Shown piece by piece: positions 1-11,214 of a stretch of DNA of 64,000 bases; position 1 is the first letter of the stretch; every line of letters starts with the position of its first letter. This DNA is from Clavelina lepadiformis (taxonomy: Eukaryota; Chordata; Ascidiacea; Aplousobranchia; Clavelinidae), in the NCBI RefSeq assembly GCF_947623445.1, contig NC_135245.1:20653501-20717500 (forward strand), read 5' to 3'. Below the pieces are notes generated by a model. It made no database searches, was not told the origin of the DNA, and was given only the letters and a program-made list of their open reading frames with translations. The position numbers and the translations under genes are program-made.

Positions 1-1085
1 ACATGCGCCAAAGCATTGTTTCATGTTATGCGCGTCGCTATATCCAAGTTCAGAAGATTTCTTCACCTACTCCGCAGTAAGTTATCATTTGCATTTTGGA
101 TTTCTGCCCAATCAAGACATTTGCGGCCATGTTGTTATGCCCAGTACAAACATAATCATGCTGAGGCTCTAAAAACCGATGTGGTTGAAGTTCTTGTGGA
201 AATCATCTGGCGACATTAAACCGGAAACCTGTGTTCATTTTGTGAAACCTGTTCATTTAATGAAATGTGCAGCTTTGGGTAAAATATTTCTCTTTTCATC
301 TGTAGCGAGACTGAGAAATTATAGTTTCAAGACGGCAAGTGACAAAAAATTTCATAAAGGAACAATCTGAATTGGCCGAGCAAATTTTTCCACCAAAATT
401 TCTAATGATTGACAATGACAGATTAATGATTGACATACCAAACCAGGATAACAATTTACCGCAAAACCTGAATCAATGTTCATATTAACTGACGTCATCG
501 CTGCTTCCAGCTGCCAGTCGCTCGAGGCCGTGAAGTTTTTAGGTTGGTCGCGTTGGTAGCCGAAAGAGATTTTTATCTCGAACAAACATAGCTGATGTTA
601 AAAGATTTACTGTTGTTTCGGAGCTTGCGCGGTAAAAGCTTCCTCTATTATTTGGGGAGTGTCTGCTCATTACTTGTTTTATTATTCCTTTTAATTGGCG
701 CAAATAGCGCGGATGACGAGGCAAAAGAAATTTCGATGTGCGTTGGCTCGCAATAAATAGCTCTCGGTGTAAACGTGCCGATATCTGCTGCTTCGTTGCT
801 ATATATAATAAGCAGACTGAAGAGAACTCGCATTTTTTGTGATTGTTTGCTCGCAATAACAGAACAAGCAGATGAAAAACTTTCTAGTTTGCATTATGTT
901 AGGACAAGCTTTTAACAAATCGGAGTTTTTTATGAGTGAGATTTTGATATGCGTTTGATATATAGATATTTTTGGAGCACACGAACCATACACGAGATAC
1001 AGATAAAAGCAAAACTGAATTAAAAAAACAAAGGAAGCAGTTAACTGGCCTTTATTTTTAGACTTGTTCTGAAAAATTTCCCAAA
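1..1085. other. 5' flank of the first Cys-rich gene, no gene seen
   Basis: No open frame here looks like a conserved protein and I see no splice-bounded exon. AT-rich TATATATAATA at about 800-810 and TATATAGATA at about 959-968 lie upstream of the ATG at 1086 and either could be a core promoter. A TGACGTCA palindrome lies at 490-497. Confidence 0.4.
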
Positions 1086-4000
1086 ATGCTGAAATCTGTT
1101 TTAGAGTTTATCTTACTGACTGGTTTCTTGTTAAGTGAGTATAATTGTTGGAGCATTTGTTTGAAAATTCGTGTAGATTGCTCTTGAAAGCTTCTCAACG
1201 CAATTTAGCGATGAAATCATTTTTTTGCAGGTTGCTCTGGACATGACAATCCAACTGGAGAGCTCGTGAAAGACGGCGACTGCAGAGAGATGTGCAAGAC
1301 GTCGAGTGGATGTCCATCGGATGATGTGATGCGGAGAATGATGATGACGGACAAAGACTGCAGGGAATGCGTCCAGGATCAATGCGGTGGCTATTTCGAT
1401 CGACATAAGACATATAAAAACATTTGCATCTTTGTCATACTGGAGAATAACTTAACCTTTAGGAAACCTGGCCAGCTCCAACGGGACTTCTTTGATGACG
1501 TGCATCGTGGAGGCGAGAGCTGGATGCGAGAAATGTCCGACTCCTGGAAAACCAGGCAGGATGGCAGAGTGCATGTCGTGTTTGAGAAAATGTCCTCGAG
1601 CTGGCAAACGCGAAACCGGTTGGTTGTGGCTTATTGCAGTGTTCAAAGATATTGTCGCGGTTGAATGGATAAAAAGAGCAGCGATATTATTAGACTTAAT
1701 TGATAATTAAGATGTATTTGGCGCCAGGTATGACGACATGTCGCAGACGATGCGTCTTTTCACTCAATTGTCCTTCAACAAATGGAATTATGACGTTTTT
1801 TCAAAACACAACCTTGGTCAATTCTCAATGCCGCGAATGTGTGATGGGAATGTGCGGTGCGTCACAAAGCAATGACGTCATGTCTATTGTTACGAAATGT
1901 GGTCTAATTCTTTGTTTGTTTTTCGTTAGAAGATACAGACAGTGCAGAGGTGGATGAGAAGGCCATCTGCATGTTCAACGCGCGAGAAGAATGCGAGGAC
2001 TGTGGCATAAGCTCGGCAGCTCAAAGCACTAGGCAAAGATGCTCGTCATGCATAACCAGATGCAGGCAAGGTAAATAATGAACATTGTGACCTCATAATT
2101 GTTTGGGTAAATTGCACATGAATTGAGGTCTGTGACGTGGTTGATTAACATATTGAAAAACACATTTTCCACAGGGGGTAGAACTGGATCTTTAACGCCA
2201 ACTACCGGACGTAGACCCTCAAGATTTCCAGCACAGGGTGGCGGTAAGCGACCAAGACCGGGAACTCGACCAGAAGTATCATGCAAGCGCAGGTGCGAAT
2301 TGAGAGGTCAAACTTGTCCAACAACCAACCAGATTCTCGTCACAATCCGGAGCAAGACGTCATCGGAGTGTCAGGAATGCATTAGGGACACTTGTGGTGA
2401 ATAATTGTCTGCCGATGAACCATTGAACCTTGCATTGAGTTGCTTGTATCGTTTTTGCTTCTTTAACCTTGAGCCTGCATTGGAGTATAAGCAGAGGTCT
2501 AATATCTGTTGGACAGCGACGTAATAAAGCGATCTGTGCTTGCCAGGTTCCAGCCAAGGAACGAGTGATGAGATGGCGATGTGCTGGTACAACGCCAGGG
2601 CGACATGTAGTGTCTGTACAATGAGCGAAGGAGTGAGATCCCAGCGAGAAAGATGCGATGATTGTATTTCAAAATGTGATCAAGGTAATCTCAACGCTGT
2701 TAAAATTGTGAAACGAGAAAAACTTGCGTCATCTACCGGTTGTTAAAATCCTTTTGCTGCTCCGCTTGGTGAAGCTTTGTTGGGAGATGTGCCAAACTGT
2801 GGGTCGTTACCCTATTTGCGGTCGCGAAACAAATTTAATTTTTATAAATTGAATTGTTTTTTGTAAATTTTCTATTCGCTTTACTGTTTCCATTACGAGA
2901 TTCTTTTATTACTTTTGTTACTGGATTGTGTGCACTTGTATGACCTTGCCAGAGACAAAAATATCACTTGAGATTTGTAATTGGACGACGTTTATTGTTT
3001 TAACATCAGTAACGCGTAGGCTACCTCTCAAGGGGTAGTATAGAATTTTCTTCTCTAAAATGGGGTCGCAGACCCAAAAAAATTGAGAAGCCCTGGACTA
3101 ACTCATTCATTCTTTCAAACTTCAAGCAAATCAAAACACGGACTCTCTTGTGCCCCTTGTGTCGGTCCCGGCGGGCACTTCAAATCGACCAATGAGAACC
3201 TGTCAACAAAGATGCACGTCACCGAGTCTCTGTCCTTCCCCACGTGAAGTCATTGTTACAATACGTAATCGAACAACCACTGAGTGCCAAGAGTGCGTCA
3301 TGGAATCATGCGGTGAGTGCGGTGATAATCGAGTTCCTCCCAGAACACCCCGATTAAATTGTGACGTAAATCTTTCAGGCAACCCCGACGATGAGGTGGT
3401 CGGTGGGTGCATGTACATGGCGCGCGAGTCTTGCAGCGTTTGTGACATCAGCGAGGGGGCGCGAAGACGAAGGAGGAGATGCTCGAGCTGCCTGGAGGGA
3501 TGCGAGGATCGATCAGGTGACCAGATCACAATATGACGAAACAAAACCTCGTTTCCTGTTTTCTTATTATGACGTAACTTGTAGGTGTCGGGGAAGCTGT
3601 AGGTGCAGTGAAACCGGAAATGATGGAGTCTCCGACAAAAAATGACACCGACGTGGGTATGACGTCATCACCTGGTCCCTTCCAAACCTTTCCGATATTC
3701 GGATGATTTGACAATTTTTCAACATGACTCCAAATAAAATCTTTCATGCATTCACGTCATGTCACGTTTGATTTCAGAATTTGCGCCATCAATCTATTTT
3801 GGTTTATGACGTAAAGATTTCCGGTTAGTTAAGGCACCATCGTTGAATATATTTATCGTTGCTGAGAGATCTTTTAGATTAATGGCGTTTTATCTTGCCC
3901 GCAATATATACAATTGTTTTAACACGCGATTAACACGATCCAGATATACACCGCCATGAAGTTTGAACATATGTTTTGTTTGCTAAAATTCACTCAAATG

Positions 4001-6618
4001 CGTTTTCTCCACTATAAAAAAGTTTTTACCGTAAAAATCAATGGTTTTAGCCATGTCGTGGGCAAGCATTGATTAGCCGCTTCATACAAATCGTTGACGT
4101 TTTTACCAAAAGTTGACCCCTAATTAGTGGAAGCGTAGTTGTTGGAAAGCGATCGTGTAGTGAGACCGCCAGACACTGAGCCATTTAATTGCCTCGTCTA
4201 TCTATTAATACCGACAACCTATCCCGCTGTGGAAGCCCCGGCCTAAGATGGGCAACAATAAAGCGAAGTTGTTTGCCGATTACAGAAGCAAGGGCTTATC
4301 TTTAAAAAGCTCATAAATTTGCATGGGTGAAACTATACAAGGTTGCGAGAACACAAAGAAAGTGTTTCCATGGCACGTGTGAGTTAACAACAAGCGACCT
4401 TCAGAGGGTTATAAGCTGTATTTTTGCCAAACTTTTTGTAAAATAGTTAATTGAAAAATCAAGGCTGTGATTAACGTTGCCATACTTTCCACTTCAAGAG
4501 GTCAGTGGACGACCACAGCCGCATTATCGTTAAAACTTAGGATTAGAATTTTTATGACGAAAGATAAATCAAGCCTTCTACAAATGGCGGCTTGTTGAGC
4601 CGCTTGTTAACAAATTTTTCTTGTAATTATTGTTCTTGAAACGTGCACCGTCATTTCATATATTTCTTGGAAGCAATTTTAACAAACACCAGCTACCGTT
4701 GATCTCAGCATGAAGCTGATGACAATCGTTTGTTATTCAGCGCTTTTCGTCACATAACGATCTGAAAATTTAAAACAAACTTTGTTTCAAACACGTTTTT
4801 CTGATTGGATGCAACCAATAATTATTTTCACAGACATTTTTCACAATTTGGAGTCGAGGTTGTTGCTGGAGTGATCTAAGTTAAGTGCTGACTTATAACT
4901 GATGTTTTTACACAAAAATAAAATACGTCACGTCGTAATTGCTCGCAAAACAGCAACGTCGTGATGATGAAACCGGGAACATGTGACTTCAAAACGTTGA
5001 TAGCAAACCATGAAGAACAAAACAACTTGACTTTTAAAATTAATTTATCTGAAAACAAATTCAGAGGAAACAGAACTTTGAGTTTGATTGAATTTTCAGG
5101 TCAATATTTTCTGCCGTCGTTCTACACAGCGAGTGGCGATGGCTCGCCTTCTTGTAGAGACAACTGCACCTCGGCCACAGAGTGCCCCAGCGTCGATGGA
5201 ATCCTTGAAGAAATTCTGGAATCTGGGTCGATGGAATGTGCGCGATGGACGAGTGCGGTAATACGTTCCAGAAAATACGATGTATATGTTGACTATATGT
5301 TAACAACTATATGTTGAAATAAAAATTAAAAATGTGAAACCAAACTGCAGCTGATTTCAAGTAATCTGCTCAAAAGTAGACATGATGCATAGACATCACA
5401 TAACTGATGATGCGATTTCATGGTTACCACGATCTCTGGTGATATGATTTAACGATCCTTCCTCCTTTCCCAGGTTCATATGACGCTAATAATAGGAGCC
5501 AGGTGGTGATGCAAGGTTCAACTGCTGCCAATGCGACCTGGTTTACGAGGACGAAGTGCACGATCTGTTTCTTCGCCTGCAGCACGACGAGTGAGAAGCA
5601 CGTTTCGAGCATATTCTAATATTCTTGCTCAACAATGCTCGGTTGCAAACGCGTGAAAGTAAAATAATAAGTCTGTTGCGTCTTTTAAGCTAAAACTGGA
5701 CCCGCTCCGAGCAAAATCCCAAGTTCAACCCCGAGAACAACAACATCTTAAGTTTAAGCTCAAGTCACAGCGAAATTCCAGAAAAGAATCGTCGAATCTT
5801 ATCACTGCTATCAGTGTTGCTCAGACGATACTTCTATCATCGTCAGGACGCACCAACTTACGCACAAACATCTCATAACGCAGGTGCTGGCAGTTCTACG
5901 CACCAACACAGCAATGCTAGACCTTCCTTCATCAACCGACACACATACAGGGGAACTCCCTATGGCAACATCTACATCTACCTGTATCCTCACGCCAGCC
6001 CGTCTTACAACAACCCTAACCCATCTTACAACAATCCTAACCCGTCTTACAACAATCCTAACCCGTCTTACAACAATCCTAACCCATCTTACAACAACCC
6101 TAACCCATCTTACAACAATCCTAACCCGTCTTACCACAACTCTAACCCGTCTTACAACAATCCTAACCCGTCTTACAACAATCCTAACCCGTCTTACAAC
6201 AATCCTAACCCGTCTTACCACAACCCTAACCCATCTTACAACAATCCTAACCCGTCTTACCACAACCCTAACCCATCTTACAACAATCCTAACCCGTCTT
6301 ACAACAATCCTAACCCGTCTTACCACAACTCTAACCCGTCTTACAACAACCCTAACCCATCTTACAACAATCCTAACCCGACTTGAAACAATCCTAACCC
6401 ATCTTACCACAACCCTAACCCATCTTACAACAACCCTAACCCGACTTGAAACAATCCTAACCCATCTTACCACAACCCTAACCCATCTTACAACAATCCT
6501 AACCCATCTTACAACGACCCCAACCCGTCTTACAACAACCCTAACCCGTCTTACAACAACCCTAACCCAAACTACAATAGAGGAAATCTTTGCAGGCATC
6601 CAAACAACCCTTTCGTAA
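1086..6618 (+). CDS. secreted multi-module Cys-rich protein, gene 1 (about 12 exons)
   Basis: Not a family I recognise. Exon 1 (1086-1134) encodes a signal peptide, MLKSVLEFILLTGFLL. Then follow alternating exons, nearly all phase 1 at both ends. A-type exons (1231-1386, 1728-1856, 2175-2396, 3127-3312, 5100-5257) encode C-x3-C-x(6-7)-C-P-x(about 20)-C-x2-C-x4-C-G. B-type exons (1463-1618, 1930-2070, 2547-2684, 3379-3516) encode C-x7-C-x2-C-x(11-16)-C-x2-C-x3-C. A linker exon lies at 3585-3656 and a partial A-like exon at 5474-5590. An A+B pair is a roughly 100-residue module with 12 Cys, repeated about five times. The symmetric 1-1 exons suggest growth by exon-pair duplication. The exon at 5100-5257 is 158 nt, not a multiple of three, and its last Cys pair falls out of frame, so the 3' part may be decayed or use another donor. 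The final exon probably opens near 5771 and runs into the 21-bp repeat; AATAAA follows at 6827. Exon ends are read by eye. Confidence 0.6.
2786..3095. mobile_element. degenerate hAT-type MITE in an intron of Cys-rich gene 1
   Basis: The left part reads CCAAACTGTGGGTCG and then GGTCGCG. The right end reads GGGGTCGCAGACCC, then AATTGAGAAGCCCTG. This resembles the ends of common non-autonomous hAT elements (CAGGGCTTCTCAA... on the complement). I found no clean 8-bp target duplication, so the borders are approximate and the copy is old. Confidence 0.45.
3657..5099 (+). other. long intron of Cys-rich gene 1, nothing recognised
   Basis: AT-rich, no coding-like frame. It begins with GTATGA after the linker exon and ends at TTTTCAG before the A-type exon at 5100. 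A gene boundary here, with the 5.1-6.6 kb part belonging to a separate gene, cannot be excluded. Confidence 0.4.
5999..6573 (+). repeat. 21-bp minisatellite, about 27 copies
   Basis: Tandem 21-mers of the form CTTACAACAATCCTAACCCGT, with CCC/TCC, CAT/CGT and CAC/CAA variants. One frame gives (PSYNNPN)n, a second gives (LTTILTR)n, and the complementary strand is also open (VRVVVRR-like). The LTTILTR frame stays open to a stop at 6618 and fits a phase-1 acceptor at 5770/5771. The PSYNNPN frame ends inside the array at about 6386. Each unit contains the telomere-like CCTAACCC. Confidence 0.85.
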
Positions 6619-7928
6619 ACTATTTACTAAACTTTGTCGGTTGTTTCTTCCATGTACGGGCGCGTGCATAAACATTAGAATGAGTTCGTTGTTGTATCGA
6701 TCGATTGATGAGTTTATGCTAAAACCGTAGTAAAATTATTGCTGTGTGGTGTCAGAATGTATTCTGGAGTTTTCAAGAAATGTATTGATTTGATGACATG
6801 AGCATTATAAAGTTTGGTGATATATAAATAAAAACCGCAAAGATTTAGCTTTGACTTAAAACGACAAAATGCTGTGATGTCACTCTTAACCGGTGCGCAC
6901 TTGCTTCAAGCGCAGTTAGCTTCAGACAGCAATCATCATTTAATATCGATTTATTCTCATAATCTTGTCAACTACAACTGCTATATGCGGAAAAACCTAC
7001 GTCAAATATCTTTTATTACGCCAATTTACGTGCAAAGCGCAATTTTTTTGCGTCATTAGAGAAGAGCTGTGACTTAACAACATAGAAATTAAAAAGAAAC
7101 CGACATCGCGAAGATGGTTCTCGCGAAAGAGCTGACTGATCGCTCGGGGCACTTGGTCGAGAAATAACATGTTTTTCAACTTGAGGGGGAAGCGCGGCGG
7201 TAAATTAAGTTAAAGCACGGGAGTCTGCGCGGTTTAGGGTCGGTCCTGTCGATCCTCAGACAACTTGAGCTACTTGGTGTTTAATTTTACCAAGTTACTT
7301 GGCGCCAGATTAAACGCAGTCGCACAAGTCAAGCTCAAGCGTTTGTGCTTTGAATCGTGACAAGAGAAGTGGGCTGATGGCTGAAGCAGCACATCAGCTG
7401 ATATTTGCAGATTTTGGTAAAAAATGACTTTTGCTTTTAGAAGTTTTAATAAGGCCAGATGAAGAATTGCGTGAAATGGAGATTAAAAACAAATATCTTT
7501 GTAAAAATTATAGAATTTTTTTTTCCGAATGAATGAATAGTAGCATTTGCGATTTGACAAAATAAATTGTGAACCATTTTGGCGCCGGTGAATTGTTTAT
7601 TTTTACGTTTTTGATCATCACGATTATCGGCTTTATTCAAAATAATTGATCGCAGATCGTCTAAAAATATCACGACCTGCGTCTCAATCATGCGAGACAT
7701 TCTTTAAATTTCTTCATTCGGAAGATTTCACGGTTTAATATTGCATAGTCGTGACGCTAAACAAGTAGAAATTTTTATGAAAAAACTTTATTAAAAACTT
7801 TAATATCCGTCTGCCTTAGAGCACGATCATTTCGCTGGGTCCAGTCGACCCGGCTTGGCAGGTGCTTCATTGCTATTATGTCAGGCAAAACGTCATTTGT
7901 TTTAAACGGCTTTGATTACAGCCACTTC
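6619..7928. other. intergenic region between the two Cys-rich genes
   Basis: Holds the AATAAA at 6827-6832 that probably ends gene 1. Otherwise AT-rich with no coding-like frame or recognisable repeat. Confidence 0.4.
6827..6832 (+). terminator. polyadenylation signal of Cys-rich gene 1
   Basis: AATAAA about 210 bp after the stop of the long frame that crosses the 21-bp repeat. Confidence 0.4.
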
Positions 7929-7936
7929 TATATAAA
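7929..7936 (+). promoter_or_regulatory. TATA box of Cys-rich gene 2
   Basis: TATATAAA preceded by CTTC and followed by GC-richer sequence, 137 bp before the ATG at 8073. Start of transcription would fall near 7960. Position and context fit a core promoter; inferred only. Confidence 0.45.
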
Positions 7937-8072
7937 CAGCTGCTGTCCTGTGGCCGATTATAGAATTTGAGGTTATTTGTGCGGAGCTGTATCATAGCAT
8001 TGATTCACTTTCCGTGCAGATCTATTTAGGGGCATCCAGTTCTGTTCTAGCCTACATGTTATCATTGTCGAA

Positions 8073-10604
8073 ATGAAGACTTTACTTTTCTTCTTAGCTT
8101 TGGGATCACTCGGCCGAGGTAAAAGGACAATTCCGATGTCATTATCAATCAAGATTTCAGCAACAGCTTGTAGCCGTGGATAATAGAATAAAAACACCTA
8201 CTGCGTTTGGCGCTACTCGCCTCAAGATTACTTTCTCTTAACTATAAGCATAAGAATGTTTAGGTCATCAGTTTTCATGTATACGACTATTTCAATTAAG
8301 TTGCAAGCCAGTATTTTAACTCTTCAAAACCTTGTTTAAAGTTGCTTCGGCGGTTGGTTGGATTCCACAAACGTGCACGGATTTCTGCCTCTCAAGTCAC
8401 CTTTGCCCGAATGCGCGTGACGTCATGAACAGGTTTCTCAAACATGACAGCATCGGTTGTAAATTGTGCGTAACCAGAAGATGTAGTAAGTCACTTTTGC
8501 CATCACAATGATACTGATTGTTGGTTAAAAGTACAGTTTTCGAAAATAACGCAACGAACCCAACGTCATAATCCAATGAATTTCAATGTGTTGGAAATAT
8601 AAAAAAAAACTATTTGTTGGGATAATGCGCTTGCATCGACAACTGATCGATCGTATCTTCTAAATCTAAAGATCGAGTGCTTTTGTTCTGAATATTTGAG
8701 AATAATTGTCGATTTCCTGGCTGCAGTCTTACGAGTAAAATAACTTCAGGTTCCCATCACGTGATGACGCAATACTCAAACTGTGTGTTGGAGTCTCGTC
8801 TGAGCTGCAGCAACTGCCACTTGACAAACGAGGAGATATTGGTCGCGATTGAGTGCGAGAGATGCGAGAGAAGATGCGCGAATCAGCAAGGTGGGAGCGA
8901 TTTGTTTGTTGTAAGTTATTTGTCTTAACTAGCTAGTTTGTGTTTTGTCGCGATTCATTCTCGCTAAAGTGAAGCTCTGTGCACGGTGCGACAGAGTGAA
9001 ACATCGGCGCTTCACGGATAATGATAATTTACAATGCAACGAAACATACTTTTAGACATTTTGGTGCTTGTCCTGGCCACCTCGACGCTTGAAAGACGAC
9101 AAAAATGCAAAGCTTAAAATAAACCTGGTTTTTCGAAAAATTATGATCCAGCACTTTTGAGGCAAAATATTTAGAGTTTCCACAGCACGACCCATCAGCG
9201 AGATAATAAGGTTTAATAACAAGCACTTTCACTTAATCCCATTGTACTCGAGAATGTAATTACAAGATGGCAGCCGCTGGCCAAAAATGCCTGAAATTGC
9301 TAAAAATCTATCAACCAGGTATTTAAATCATTTGACGTCATCGAATCTTTTATGTTTGAAAAATCAAAGCCAACCACATCATAAGCTGCAGCGAATAAAA
9401 TCGCATGATTGAGTTTATTTTTAAATGCAATCAAATGACAGCTTCTGTGATGAGCTGGTAGCCTACGTGTTGGCACGATTGTGCGCTAAATCACTTTCTC
9501 AGCGTATGAGCCTACTTCCGTTCAACATTTACCTGGAAAGATTTTGTCTTTAAATAGCCGTTACTAACACAGCATAATAAGTTTGCAGTTCACCAAACAA
9601 AATCAAAGCTCAACAAATACTAATCTAATCCTACTAAGATGTTTATATACAGACAAGGACATTTGCTTTCTTCTAATCTATAAAACAAATAAATGTTCCG
9701 TCATAAATTTTTATTGAATTGTTTATAAAGCCAATGTGATCGCAAGATCCTTATGACGTCAATTTAATTTTGCAGACTCGTTATTGAACAACCAAGGTCA
9801 ACAGTCCACACTCGCGCCACCTAGCAGACAAACAGATCCCTTCGTAGCAGAATCAGCAGAGCCCAGTCCAACATCAAACTCGGGTGAATCTTGCCAACAG
9901 CTTTGTCGGTCGGTGAAAATGTGCAGAGATGAAGAAGCTCAGGACGCGATGCCGTCGCAGGAATGCATCCTCTGCACGGCGCTCGCATGCAGTGAGTCAG
10001 CATTACTATTCAACCCTTTCAAAAAGTTCGAGAATTTCATATCCACGATCGCAGTCGTTGATCAATAGGCTGGCAATAGTTCGAAGTTAATTTCAAAGCA
10101 TATTAAAAACTGTCAAACACGTATCTGGAGCGAGCCCGCACGTGATTTAATCAAAGTTAATTAAAACGGTTTAATTAAGTTTTAAACGAAATGAGCGCTT
10201 GCACTGTACCAGGAATCTATGGAAATGTGTTCTATTGCCAAGAAAACGGAAATATGATTGTTTCAGGGAACGTAGCGGCAAGAAACGACAGTTCCTTTGC
10301 CAACTGCATTCTGGGAGCACGTGATTCCTGTGCGGAATGTCAAAACCAGTTACCGACGATGTCATGTGACTCTTGTGTGGCCGACTGCATGCAGAAGAAA
10401 TTTTCTACGACTACAAGACCTCCCCAGACGCCCCCTGGCGGGATTTCAGGTGCAAACAACCCAGCCCCACATCGAAACTTTAGAACAAACAATATCCAGC
10501 AACCGTCGAACACCAAAGATCAAACGTCAGCTTTTAGGGCCAACACCGTATCCCAGAGACTGCGTTATCTTTTTATTATAAGATTTCTACGCCGCAGAAA
10601 TTAG
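8073..10604 (+). CDS. secreted Cys-rich protein, gene 2 (five to six exons)
   Basis: A smaller paralogue of the upstream gene. Exon 1 (8073-8118) encodes the signal peptide MKTLLFFLALGSLGR. Exon 8342-8485 is A-type with C-x3-C, CP, then C-x2-C-x4-C. Exon 8750-8890 is B-type. Exon 9776-9991 has a Ser/Pro/Gln-rich spacer and then an A-type module (ESCQQLCRSVKMC, then ECILCTALAC). The last exon, 10267-10604, is B-type (CILGARDSCAEC, then CDSCVADC). It is followed by a Thr/Pro tail and a basic C-terminus ending RFLRRRN. All junctions are phase 1 with GT-AG ends, and joined exons stay open. A signal peptide and paired cysteines point to an extracellular, disulphide-bonded protein; the function is unknown. 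The head-to-tail position next to gene 1 indicates local duplication. AATAAA is at 10788. Confidence 0.7.
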
Positions 10605-10787
10605 CCTTCGTTTTAATTCTGGGAAAACCCCGAGGCCGATTTGAGTCTCTTTTTGTCGTTAATTGGACAAACGTTCCCGTCATTTTCAGGGGTTGTATAT
10701 TGTTGTAAACTGGCCCGGGCCTCAGCTACAACAGCAATAATTTATCGACCTGTATTGAAGCTGCTAGCATGTGCTGTTGCTCCACTC

Positions 10788-10793
10788 AATAAA
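10788..10793 (+). terminator. polyadenylation signal of Cys-rich gene 2
   Basis: AATAAA 184 bp after the stop codon at 10604, in AT-rich DNA. Confidence 0.45.
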
Positions 10794-11108
10794 CAATGAG
10801 TCGTTCGCCGTATGAACGCCATACACTCACAAAAAATTGGAGAGATGTTTTTTTGTAATATTGATACCTCCGCGCAACTGCAATTAAATTCTGTTCGCAC
10901 GGCAACAGAGAATGAAGGCCCCAGCACTTAGAAGGCACGAAGTGCGACCAATCACATAGACACTGAATGAAATATAAGCAGAAGGCGGAAACAATTATCA
11001 CGTTGCATGCGTTAAACCTTGGGGCTTTCCCACTTTCGAGTCCATTATTTGCATTTCTTTATTGCGTCAGCGTCAAGTATTTCAAAGAAAATGTTTCTGG
11101 GGACAATT

Positions 11109-11114
11109 TTTATT
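11109..11114 (-). terminator. polyadenylation signal of DPCD
   Basis: AATAAA on the minus strand about 100 bp downstream of the DPCD stop codon. Confidence 0.5.
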
Positions 11115-11214
11115 AAAAATATAAAAATTCTGGAACATGATATTACTTCAATAGCAAACTTCTACACAGCTTTATGGAAATCCCGGGATGGGGGTCAAGC
11201 CCCTGAATGGTGGG

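Noticed and set aside
5811-6599. Minus-strand Arg/Val-rich frame (VRVVVRR) over the 21-bp repeat
   Set aside because: It is the complement of the minisatellite exon, with no splice or start support on that strand.
7446-8197. Minus-strand frames of 74-84 codons around 7.4-8.2 kb
   Set aside because: No conserved-looking content or splice support; the second overlaps the promoter and signal-peptide exon of Cys-rich gene 2.
1086-10604. Vanabin or saposin identity for the Cys-rich modules
   Set aside because: The cysteine spacing does not match the closely spaced vanabin pattern as I remember it or the saposin pattern; only high Cys content and secretion agree.
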